From UBA5216 sp963924885 (GTDB lineage: Bacteria > Pseudomonadota > Gammaproteobacteria > Burkholderiales > SG8-41): a DNA stretch of 23,551 nt. The notes below the pieces were generated by a model. The model was not told the origin of the DNA and made no database searches. It worked only from the letters and a program-made list of their open reading frames with translations. Below are positions 12,044 through 19,568 of the stretch, in pieces. Every line of letters begins with the position of its first letter. The first letter of the stretch is position 1. The position numbers and the translations under genes are program-made. The DNA is taken from the NCBI GenBank assembly GCA_963924885.1, contig CAWUUY010000205.1, positions 1 through 23,551 on the forward strand, written 5' to 3'.

Positions 12044-13228
12044 ATGCCCATTTACCTGATTGTTCTGCTGTGCCTGCTGAACCATTCGTGTTTCAGCGGC
12101 AGTCGCATGGTAATGTCGCTGTATGCGCTGGAACTCGGCGCCAGCCAGTTCACCATCGGTCTGCTGATGGCGCTGTATGCGATCTGCCCGATGCTGTTTG
12201 CCATCTACGCCGGGCGGCTTGCGGATCGCCTGGGGCCGCGCGGTCCGATGATAGCGGGCACCATCGGCATGGGCATCGCCACGTTTTTGCCGCCGCTGTT
12301 TCCGGGGCTGCCGGCGTTGTATGTTTCCTCGCTGCTGATCGGCTCCTCGTTTCACTTTTTCTTCGTCTCCGTGCATGGCACCACCGGTGGTGTTGGCGGC
12401 CCGGGGAATCGCGCGCGTAATTATTCGCTGGTCAGCCTCGGATTCTCTGCTGCTGGATTGATCGGGCCGTTGACCTCGGGCTTTGCCATCGATCACCTGG
12501 GTCATCTAAACGCGTATTTGGTGCTGTCCGCGTTTACCGTGACGCCATTCCTGCTGATGTGGCTGATGCCCGGATTTCTGCCCAAGGCGGTCAAGCCCTC
12601 TCACGATGCCGCGCAAAATCGCGTGCTTGATCTGTGGAAAATGCCCAAGCTGCGCAGCGCCTTCATCGCCAGCGGCATCCTGTCGGCGGCGTGGGATCTG
12701 TTCCAGTTTTATTTTCCGATCTACGGCCACTCCATCGGCTTGTCGGCGTCCGTCATCGGCGCTGTGCTTGCCACCTTCGCGCTGGCGACGTTCACCGTGC
12801 GCATCCTGCTGCCCGCATGGGCACGGCGCACTAGCGAAGCCGATATCCTGGTCAAGGGCATATTCATCGCCGCCTTCGCGTTCGCGCTGTTCCCGTTTTT
12901 CGTCAACCCGTGGCTTTTGGCGGCAGTGGCCTTCATACTCGGACTCGGCGTGGGCAGCGGCCAGCCGATGTCGATGTCGCTGATCTACGCGCTCGCGCCG
13001 CCGGGTAGAACCTCCGAAGCGGCGGGCTTGCGTGTCATGGTCAACAACGTGGCGCACCTTTCCATCCCGCTGCTGTTCGGCAGCGTCGGCACCGCGTTCG
13101 GCTTTATGCCGGTGTTTGTCTCCAACGCGGCGATGCTTGTGGCAGGCGGCGAGCTGTTACGGCGCAAGAACGCGGGTGACAGCCAGGTCAGGCAACCCGC
13201 CCCAAAAACCCCGTCACCGCCCGAGTAA
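12044..13228 (+). CDS. major facilitator superfamily transporter (394 aa)
   Basis: Inner-membrane secondary transporter with about twelve hydrophobic segments in two halves. The loop between helices 2 and 3 reads YAGRLADRLGPRGPM, a standard MFS motif A. A second-half loop ILLPAWARRTSEADILV resembles the repeat of that motif. ATG 12044 follows GGGG (12029–12032); GTG 12032 in frame is less likely. The C-terminus is a polar tail. The substrate is unknown. Because egtD ends 16 bases upstream, transport of ergothioneine, hercynine or a precursor is an attractive inference, but nothing in the protein itself shows it. The last 41 bases overlap the 3' end of the convergent hydrolase gene. Confidence 0.85.
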   Translation: MPIYLIVLLCLLNHSCFSGSRMVMSLYALELGASQFTIGLLMALYAICPMLFAIYAGRLADRLGPRGPMIAGTIGMGIATFLPPLFPGLPALYVSSLLIGSSFHFFFVSVHGTTGGVGGPGNRARNYSLVSLGFSAAGLIGPLTSGFAIDHLGHLNAYLVLSAFTVTPFLLMWLMPGFLPKAVKPSHDAAQNRVLDLWKMPKLRSAFIASGILSAAWDLFQFYFPIYGHSIGLSASVIGAVLATFALATFTVRILLPAWARRTSEADILVKGIFIAAFAFALFPFFVNPWLLAAVAFILGLGVGSGQPMSMSLIYALAPPGRTSEAAGLRVMVNNVAHLSIPLLFGSVGTAFGFMPVFVSNAAMLVAGGELLRRKNAGDSQVRQPAPKTPSPPE

Positions 13229-13997
13229 ACACCTCCGCCTGTTCCACGTTCGACAAATGCGCCGCAGAGGGAATCACCAGCAATTCCGATCCCAGCAGAT
13301 TCTCGTGGATCGCGCGTGCCATTTCCGGCGGCGTGCCGTGGTCTTCTTCACCGACGATGATGTAGACCGGGCATTGGATTTCTTTCAGCCGGTCGAGTGT
13401 GTTCACTTTGGAAATCGCGATGCATGCGCCGCAGAAGCCATCGACCGGGGTGGTGAGTATTTGCTCGGTGATGCGCGCTATCGAGGTATTGCCTGACTTA
13501 CCGGATTTACCCGCGTTACGGTAGGCCTCGGTAAACCAGCGCGCGAGGGTGGTTTCCAGCACGCCGGCCATGCCCTTGGTGCGGGCAGCGGTGACGCGCT
13601 CGCCCCACATCTGCGCGGCGTTGGGCGGGCGGCGGCTGGTGGTGTCGGCGAGTATCAGGCTTTGAAACACGCCGGGGTATTTCAGCGCGAAGGTTTGCCC
13701 GATCATGCCGCCCATCGACAGGCCGATCCAGTGTGTGCGCGTAATGCCCAGCGCGTCGAAAAGCCCTTTTACGTCGTCGGCCATTTGATCGAGCGTGTAG
13801 TCACCCGGCGGCGCGCCGGATTGCCCGTGGCCGCGTGTGTCAAAGCGCAGCACCTTGTATGTTTTCGTGAGTTCGGCCATCTGGTCGTCCCACATGTGCC
13901 GATTACAGGCGAGCGAGTGGCTTAACGTGAGCCATGGGCCTTTCTGGTTGCCTGAAATGTCGTAGTGGATGTCGATACCGTTGGCGCTGATTTTCAT
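13188..13997 (-). CDS. alpha/beta hydrolase, 3-oxoadipate enol-lactonase (PcaD)-like (269 aa)
   Basis: Cytoplasmic alpha/beta-fold hydrolase with the catalytic triad Ser94 (GLSMGG), Asp219 (GEEDHGTP) and His247 (SAAHLSNVE). The oxyanion-hole region is SHSLACNRHMWDDQ and the strand/turn RFDTRGHGQSGAP is typical of PcaD-type lactonases. ATG 13997 follows GAAGG by eight bases; the longer frame to 14054 would add 19 residues without support. No other beta-ketoadipate pathway gene is nearby, so an exact PcaD role is uncertain and a general esterase/lactonase is possible. A small Gly-Lys-Ser repeat (about 163–168) is an unusual insertion in the lid. It is divergent from the Bug receptor gene across 69 bases and overlaps the MFS gene tail-to-tail by 41 bases. 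Confidence 0.85.
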   Translation of the reverse strand: MKISANGIDIHYDISGNQKGPWLTLSHSLACNRHMWDDQMAELTKTYKVLRFDTRGHGQSGAPPGDYTLDQMADDVKGLFDALGITRTHWIGLSMGGMIGQTFALKYPGVFQSLILADTTSRRPPNAAQMWGERVTAARTKGMAGVLETTLARWFTEAYRNAGKSGKSGNTSIARITEQILTTPVDGFCGACIAISKVNTLDRLKEIQCPVYIIVGEEDHGTPPEMARAIHENLLGSELLVIPSAAHLSNVEQAEVFTRAVTGFLGRVA

Positions 13998-14066
13998 GGG
14001 GTGGGCCTTCGCAAGAGTTTTGAGATACGATGAACGCAGCGCAATGTAACTCACGGGAGCACATAA

Positions 14067-15053
14067 ATGAAGTCAACTTTTTCAAGTGCGGTGCGGGTTT
14101 TGGGCTGCGCCGCGATAGTGCTGCTGGCGGCGGGCGGCGCCCACGTCCATGCTCAGAATTACCCCGCCAAAGTCGTGCGCCTGGTCGCGCCGTTTCCCGC
14201 CGGCGGCTCCAGCGACCTGATCGCGCGCATTGTGGCGCAGCGAATGTCGGAGGGTTTTTCGCAGCAGGTGATTGTTGAAAACCGTCCGGGCGCGGGCAGC
14301 AATCTCGGTTCGCAGGTGGCGGCGCGCGCGGCGCCCGATGGTTACACGCTGCTGATTATCAGCGTGACGGCGGCGATCAACGTGTCGTTGTTCAAGAACC
14401 CCGGCTACGATCTGATGAAGGACTTTGCGCCCATTTCAAAACTCGCGGTCGGCCCCACGGCGCTGGTGGTGCATCCCTCGGTACCCGCCAAAAACGTGCG
14501 GGAATTTATTGCGCTCGCGCAGGCGCGGCCCAGCCAGTTGAATTACGGCTCCGGCGGCAACGGCACGCCCGCACATATCTGCGGCGAAATGTTTCGCGTG
14601 ATGGCCAAGGTCAACATTGCGCACGTGCCGTACAAAGGCACCGGCCAATCAGTGACCGACCTCATGGCGGGGCAAATTCAATTTGTGTTTGCCAGCATGC
14701 CTGTCGCGTTCCCGCACATGAAAACCGGCCGTCTGCGCACGCTCGCCATCACTGGCGCACAGCGCTCGCCGCTCGCGCCCAATCTGCCCACCGTCGCGGA
14801 ATCCGGCGTGCCGGGCTACGCGTTCGATTCGTGGTGGGGGCTGGTCACCAACACTGGCGTGCTGCCCGCCATCATCAACACGCTACACACCGAAACGCGC
14901 CGCGTTCTGCAATTGCCCGACGTGAAGGATCGCTTTACCGATCTGGGTATCGATGTGTTGCAAGGTGGGCCAGCCGAACTGGCGAGCCTGACGCGCGCGG
15001 AGATTGATCGATTTGCGAAGGTGATACGGGATACGGGGATACGGGCGGATTGA
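14067..15053 (+). CDS. Bug-family tripartite tricarboxylate transporter receptor (TctC-like, 328 aa)
   Basis: Periplasmic solute-binding protein. The signal peptide is about residues 1–29 with HVHA before the predicted cleavage at Gln30. The mature protein begins NYPAKVVRLVAPFPAGGSSD, the hallmark Bug start, followed by VIVENRPGAGSNLGSQ, DGYTLL, YGSGGNGTPAH, NIAHVPYKGTG and LPTVAESGVPGY, all standard motifs of the family. GGGAG lies about 10 bases before the ATG. The membrane partners TctA/TctB are absent, as is usual for the many orphan Bug proteins in Burkholderiales. The ligand is probably a carboxylate but cannot be deduced. A shared regulator with the adjacent divergent hydrolase is possible, suggesting that the ligand or its product is the hydrolase substrate. 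Confidence 0.94.
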   Translation: MKSTFSSAVRVLGCAAIVLLAAGGAHVHAQNYPAKVVRLVAPFPAGGSSDLIARIVAQRMSEGFSQQVIVENRPGAGSNLGSQVAARAAPDGYTLLIISVTAAINVSLFKNPGYDLMKDFAPISKLAVGPTALVVHPSVPAKNVREFIALAQARPSQLNYGSGGNGTPAHICGEMFRVMAKVNIAHVPYKGTGQSVTDLMAGQIQFVFASMPVAFPHMKTGRLRTLAITGAQRSPLAPNLPTVAESGVPGYAFDSWWGLVTNTGVLPAIINTLHTETRRVLQLPDVKDRFTDLGIDVLQGGPAELASLTRAEIDRFAKVIRDTGIRAD

Positions 15054-15070
15054 AGATCGGCGAAGCCCGA

Positions 15071-16432
15071 TTACCGCAGCGTGATTGTCAGATTAAAGTC
15101 TCCGCGCAGCAAGCCTACCGCGTAGCTTTGCGCGCCGCGCAGCGCCGCTTGCAGTTCAGCCGCGGTCTGCACCCGGCGGCGATTCACGCCGTAAATGATA
15201 TCTCCGGGCCGGAAGCCCGCCACCCACGCCATGCTGTTTTGATCCACCGCTGTTACCACCAGTCCGCCGCCTTGCAGGCGTTGATGGAGCGGGCTGCCGC
15301 GCTGGATTTCGATGACGCGCAGGCCGGGTAGTTGCGGCACGGCTTGGCCGTCGCCGGTGGAGACATCGGGTGCTGCGATCTGCGCGCGAACGCTGCGGGC
15401 TGCGCCGCCGCGGTTTACGCGCATCTCGACTTCTTCACCAATGGGGGTCAAGCCCAGCCGCGTGCGCAGTTCGGCGGCGTTGCGGATGGGGCGGCCATTT
15501 AACGCGGTGACGACATCACCTTCACGCAGGCCTGCCTTTTCCGCGGGCGAACCTTGTTGCACCACGGCGATAATCGCACCATCCAGCGTGTTGACGCCGA
15601 GTTTCTTGGTCAGCTCCTGCGTGAGATCGGCCATTTCGATACCCAGCCGCCCGCGGCGCACTTCGCCGTGACGGATGATCTGGTTCATGATCGAGCGCGC
15701 CATGTTCGACGGCACCGCAAAGCCGATGCCGACGTTGCCGCCGGCGGGGCCGATGATGGCGGTGTTGATGCCCACCAGCTCGCCGCGCAGATTGACCAGC
15801 GCGCCGCCAGAGTTGCCGGGATTGATCGACGCATCGGTCTGGATAAAATCTTCGTAGCCTTCGACGCTCAACCCGCTGCGCCCCAGCGCGCTGACGATGC
15901 CGGAGGTCACCGTTTGCCCGATGCCGAAGGGATTGCCGATGGCGAGTACGTAGTCGCCGACCTGCATGGCGTCGGAGTCGCCAAGCTTTAACGCGCTGAG
16001 GCCCGCGGCTTCGATTTGCAGCACGGCGATGTCGGTGCCCGGATCGGTGCCCACCAGTTTGGCGGTGAACTGGCGGCGATCCTTCAGCGTGACGATGGCG
16101 CGCTCGGCGTCCTTGATGACGTGGTTGTTGGTGAGCACGTAGCCGCGTGCCGCATCGACGATGACGCCGGAGCCCGCCGCTTGTTCGCGCTGCTGGCGCT
16201 CCGGCACACCGAAAAAGCGCCTGAAAAACGGATCACGAAACAGCGGGTTGTTTTCCATCGGCGCGCGCGTCACCACCGATATGTTTACCACGGCGGGCGT
16301 GACTTCATTCACCAGCGGCGCCAGCGTGGGCAGGCCGCGGGCGTCGGTGGTGGCGGGCAGGGGCTGCGCGTGCGCGCACCACGCCGCTACCAGCAACAGA
16401 GCGATGGAATGGCGAATGTATTTCATAAGCAT
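15071..16432 (-). CDS. periplasmic serine protease DegQ/DegP (HtrA) family (453 aa)
   Basis: HtrA protease/chaperone for envelope protein quality control. The signal peptide ends near AHAQ (about residues 20–23). The trypsin-like domain has catalytic His104 (TNNHVI), Asp134 (GTDIAVL) and Ser208 (NPGNSGGAL), all intact. Two PDZ domains follow: about 245–340 (RGRLGIEMADLTQEL, SPAEKAGLREGDVV) and 360–453 (AGFRPGDIIYGVNR). The FFRRFFGVP segment of the LA loop is short, closer to DegQ than to DegP. ATG codons at 16432 and 16426 are both possible; neither has a clear ribosome binding site, and the upstream 30 bases are A-rich on this strand. It lies just downstream of the fused MFS/spermidine synthase gene and may be read from the same transcript. 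Confidence 0.93.
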   Translation of the reverse strand: MLMKYIRHSIALLLVAAWCAHAQPLPATTDARGLPTLAPLVNEVTPAVVNISVVTRAPMENNPLFRDPFFRRFFGVPERQQREQAAGSGVIVDAARGYVLTNNHVIKDAERAIVTLKDRRQFTAKLVGTDPGTDIAVLQIEAAGLSALKLGDSDAMQVGDYVLAIGNPFGIGQTVTSGIVSALGRSGLSVEGYEDFIQTDASINPGNSGGALVNLRGELVGINTAIIGPAGGNVGIGFAVPSNMARSIMNQIIRHGEVRRGRLGIEMADLTQELTKKLGVNTLDGAIIAVVQQGSPAEKAGLREGDVVTALNGRPIRNAAELRTRLGLTPIGEEVEMRVNRGGAARSVRAQIAAPDVSTGDGQAVPQLPGLRVIEIQRGSPLHQRLQGGGLVVTAVDQNSMAWVAGFRPGDIIYGVNRRRVQTAAELQAALRGAQSYAVGLLRGDFNLTITLR

Positions 16433-16433
16433 T

Positions 16434-16456
16434 TGTTTTTAAGAGATATTTTGTTG
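16434..16456 (+). repeat. AT-rich intergenic element, copy 2
   Basis: TGTTTTTAA followed by an AT core and TTTTGTTG, occupying most of the 30-base gap between the protease and the fused membrane protein genes. It shares the first nine bases exactly with copies 3 and 4; the rest is only broadly similar. Confidence 0.3.
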
Positions 16457-16462
16457 CCAAGG

Positions 16463-18514
16463 CTACTTAAGTATCTGCACCAGATTATTGAAGTCATCGG
16501 TCCACAAGCGTAAGCGCAGAATCTCTTTAATCTCGGCGGTGTCTTCTTTGATCGACTTATGTTCAAGTAGTTTCTTATTGCGCGTGACCAGTACCCAATC
16601 TGTGCGCGAGGCGTCGCCCGCGCCTTCGTCGTCGGTGATGAGCGCGGTATGCAAACCGTAGGTGTCGGCGATTTGTTTGACCACCGGCGCCAGTTTCAAA
16701 AAGCGGTTGGTGACGTGAAACGCGATTACGCCGGTATCCGGTTTGATCTGTTTGAGGTAAATCGCCATCGCTTCGCGGGTGATCAAATGCACCGGTATCG
16801 CGTCGCTGGAAAAGGCGTCTATGGCGAGCACGTCGTATTTCTGCGGCGGCTCGCGCTCCATGGTGAGGCGCGCATCGCCGAGCACGGTATCAACCTGCGC
16901 CTGGCTGTCTGAAATAAAATTAAAATCGCGGCGCGCGATTTCGATCACTTGAGGATTGATTTCATAGAAGCGGATCAGGTCGCCCTTGCGACCGTACGCA
17001 GCCATGGTGCCGGTGCCGAGGCCCACCACGCCCACGCGCATGGGGCCGCCCGCGTTCGTTTCCTGAAAATATTTCACCGCCAGCCCGACGCCGCTGGATT
17101 CGGTGTAATAGGTGGTGATGCGGCCGCGCTTGTCTTTATGCAGATACTGCTCGCCGTGCATGATGACGCCGTGCATCAACCGCCGCATCGCGGTCTCGCT
17201 GGTGTCGGGGCCGGTGTCTTTGACGCGCAGCGTGCCGTAAAAATTGCGCGTCATCAGGCGCGCGTCGTTCGAGAGTGCATCGATGTAGTGATATACATGG
17301 TAGCCGGTAAAACCGGTGGCGCCGAGTATCAGCATCGGCACCACGCGCGCCATCAGCAGCGACGCTTTGTTCAGATCGGTGGTCAGATAAAACGCCAGCA
17401 GCAGCGTGACAATCAGCCCGATGCCGAACTCGTAATAGGTGTTGAAGAACTTCGGCGCGATAAAGCCGACCACCACGCCGCCCAGCGCGCCGCCCAGCGA
17501 CACCATCAAAAAGAACGTGGTGAGATAACGCGGCGCGGGCTTCATCGCCGCCAGCTCGCCGTGAAAGAACATGCACATGATAAACAGCCCCGCGCTAAAC
17601 AGCGGCACGGCGACCTTGAAATCCATGATGCCACCTTCTTCGTGCAAAAACCACGCCAGCGCGCTCACGATCACGATCAGCGGGCCGATAAAAAACGCGC
17701 GTTTATACCAGCCGCGCCCCTCGAAACACAGAATAAAGGTGATGAGGTAAATCGTCAGCGGCAGTAACCACAAAAAAGGCACCGAGGCCACGTCGTGCGT
17801 GATGTGATTGGTCACCGCCAGCAGCATAAACGAGCCCATAGCGGACAGCAGCAGCCACATACCGTAGTGCGCGAAGGTGGGCGCGGGGCTATTGTCGGGC
17901 TTGGCCGCTTCGGGGTTGGCTTGCGCCTCGGTGTGCGCGCGCAGGCTATAGACGCCCGCGCAGATGCACACCACCACGAACAACACATAACCCGCGCTCC
18001 AGCCGTAGCTTTGCATCTGCGTGGGGAACCACGGCTCCACCGCGAACGGATACGAAATCAGCGCCAGCAGCGAGGCGAAGTTCGACAATGCGAACAAACG
18101 ATACACCGTGCCTGACGTGTGCGCGCGCGCAAACCACGCCTGCACCAGCGGCCCAGTGGTCGAGAGCAGAAAGTACGGCAGGCCGATGGTAAACGTGAGC
18201 AGGCCGAGGATGCGCCACGTGGGATCTTCATCGCCGGCGGGTTTCCATGACGCATCGGGGATCAGCGGCAGCGACGCCAGACTGATAATCAGCAGCGCCG
18301 CATGCAGCATCAACTGCGCGCGCGGCTTCATCTTGCGCGTGGTGAAATCCGAATAGGCGTAGCCGAACAGCAACAGGAACTGAAAGAACACCATACACAC
18401 GGTCCACACCGCAGCCGATCCGCCGAACCAGGGCAGAATCTGCTTTGCCATGATGGGTTGAACTAGAAACAGCAGGAACGCGCTGGTGAAAATAGTGAGC
18501 GCGTAAAGAATCAT
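16463..18514 (-). CDS. fused MFS/spermidine synthase-like membrane protein (683 aa)
   Basis: Large two-part protein. Residues about 1–410 are membrane-embedded with roughly ten or more hydrophobic helices and begin with the family-typical FLLFLVQPIMAKQILPWFGG. Residues about 430–683 form a soluble spermidine synthase-like Rossmann domain: VGVVGLGTGTMAAYG (nucleotide/SAM-type glycine loop), RFYEINPQVIEIAR (acidic strand end), GDARLTME, and DVLAIDAFSSDAIPVHLITREA. Such fusions are annotated as fused MFS transporter/spermidine synthase, but the reaction is not established to my knowledge, and true polyamine synthesis should not be assumed. ATG 18514 has no strong ribosome binding site. It is divergent from the hydratase-like gene across 166 bases, and the protease gene follows after 30 bases. 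Confidence 0.87.
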   Translation of the reverse strand: MILYALTIFTSAFLLFLVQPIMAKQILPWFGGSAAVWTVCMVFFQFLLLFGYAYSDFTTRKMKPRAQLMLHAALLIISLASLPLIPDASWKPAGDEDPTWRILGLLTFTIGLPYFLLSTTGPLVQAWFARAHTSGTVYRLFALSNFASLLALISYPFAVEPWFPTQMQSYGWSAGYVLFVVVCICAGVYSLRAHTEAQANPEAAKPDNSPAPTFAHYGMWLLLSAMGSFMLLAVTNHITHDVASVPFLWLLPLTIYLITFILCFEGRGWYKRAFFIGPLIVIVSALAWFLHEEGGIMDFKVAVPLFSAGLFIMCMFFHGELAAMKPAPRYLTTFFLMVSLGGALGGVVVGFIAPKFFNTYYEFGIGLIVTLLLAFYLTTDLNKASLLMARVVPMLILGATGFTGYHVYHYIDALSNDARLMTRNFYGTLRVKDTGPDTSETAMRRLMHGVIMHGEQYLHKDKRGRITTYYTESSGVGLAVKYFQETNAGGPMRVGVVGLGTGTMAAYGRKGDLIRFYEINPQVIEIARRDFNFISDSQAQVDTVLGDARLTMEREPPQKYDVLAIDAFSSDAIPVHLITREAMAIYLKQIKPDTGVIAFHVTNRFLKLAPVVKQIADTYGLHTALITDDEGAGDASRTDWVLVTRNKKLLEHKSIKEDTAEIKEILRLRLWTDDFNNLVQILK

Positions 18515-18533
18515 GATTGAATGTGTAAGTTGT

Positions 18534-18558
18534 TGTTTTTAAATAAATTTTTGTGATA
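18534..18558 (+). repeat. AT-rich intergenic element, copy 3
   Basis: A 25-base element beginning TGTTTTTAAA and ending GTGATA. It matches copy 4 at 22751–22775 at 22 of 25 positions. It lies 20 bases upstream of the fused membrane protein gene, on the strand opposite to that gene. Confidence 0.45.
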
Positions 18559-18572
18559 CGTGAGACGCACGT
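18558..18572. promoter_or_regulatory. inverted repeat ACGTG-N5-CACGT in a divergent promoter region
   Basis: Perfect 5-bp arms (18558–18562 and 18568–18572), flanked by GTGAT on both sides as a direct repeat. It sits between the fused membrane protein gene and the hydratase-like gene, where a shared operator would be expected. No identified regulator. Confidence 0.35.
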
Positions 18573-18680
18573 GATTAACGCGCGATGCGAGCTTTCAGAC
18601 GACACGGGTTCAGGGAACGGCGCATTTTACCCTTACCTTTGTGCGGTAACCTTGCCCTTTCACTGAACGCTGTCCTGAAT

Positions 18681-19559
18681 ATGAACAACCCTCACTGTAT
18701 GCCGCGCTGGTTGCTGCTGCTGTCATGCGCGCTGCCGGGCGTTACGGGTGCGCAATGCCTCAACGCACAAGTCGCCGCCGGCATGGCCGCGCGCTGGATC
18801 GATAAACAAACTTTGCGCGGCATTTCGCCCGAGATGAGTCTGGCGGACGCGGCCTGCACGCGCGACCGTTTTGTCGCGGCCTTGCGCGCCAACCCGCAAT
18901 ACGGCGGGCGCGTGGTGGGCTACAAGGCCGCGCTCACCAACCCTGATGTGCAAAAACGCCTCGGCATCACCGCACCGGTGCGCGGCGTGCTGCTCACGCG
19001 CATGCTCACCATGGAAAGCGGGTTTCCAGTATTCGGCGGTTACGCCGCGCGTCCGGTGTTCGAGGCGGATTTACTCGTCGAAGTGGGCGACGATGCTATC
19101 AACGACGCGCGCACGCCCATGGAGGCGCTGAGTGGGCTGTCGCGCGTGCAGCCGTTTGTCGAGCTGGCTGATCTGGTGATGAACGAAGACGAGCCGCTGA
19201 GCGCCGCCGTAATCACCGCGATCAACGCCGGCGCGCGCGGCGGCATCTTCGGCCATGGCATCGCCGTGCAGCCCACCCAAGCCTTCGCCGACGCGCTGCG
19301 CGACATGCGCGTGGTGATGACTGATGATCTCGGCAAGGAGCACGTGAACGCGCCCGGCTCGGCGATCATGGGGCATCCGCTCAACGCCGTGTTGTGGCTG
19401 GTAGAAGACATACGCAAAAGCGGCGGCCGTCTGCGCGTGGGCGACAAGCTGAGCCTGGGTTCGTTTTCGGCGCCGCTGACTCCGACGCGCGAGACGCGCA
19501 TCAAGGTGCGTTACATTGGGCTGCCGGGTGATCCGGAAATTAATCTGCGCTTTCGTTGA
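18681..19559 (+). CDS. 2-keto-4-pentenoate hydratase/fumarylacetoacetase-like protein with signal peptide (292 aa)
   Basis: Member of the MhpD/fumarylacetoacetate hydrolase fold, which normally hydrates 2-hydroxypentadienoate in aromatic meta-cleavage. Expected features: GYKAALTNPDVQKRLG (Lys82), metal ligands Glu128 and Asp130 in RPVFEADLLVEVGDD, Glu161 in PFVELADLVM, and PGSAIMGHPLNAVLWLVEDI near the end. The surprising feature is the N-terminus: from ATG 18681 the protein begins MNNPHCMPRWLLLLSCALPGVTGAQC, which reads as a signal peptide, so the protein is probably periplasmic. ATG 18699 would keep the hydrophobic segment; the longer frame from 18585 adds a basic extension without support. 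No start has a good ribosome binding site. CocE-type hydrolase follows after 9 bases. Substrate unknown. Confidence 0.8.
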   Translation: MNNPHCMPRWLLLLSCALPGVTGAQCLNAQVAAGMAARWIDKQTLRGISPEMSLADAACTRDRFVAALRANPQYGGRVVGYKAALTNPDVQKRLGITAPVRGVLLTRMLTMESGFPVFGGYAARPVFEADLLVEVGDDAINDARTPMEALSGLSRVQPFVELADLVMNEDEPLSAAVITAINAGARGGIFGHGIAVQPTQAFADALRDMRVVMTDDLGKEHVNAPGSAIMGHPLNAVLWLVEDIRKSGGRLRVGDKLSLGSFSAPLTPTRETRIKVRYIGLPGDPEINLRFR

Positions 19560-19568
19560 AAGAAAATC

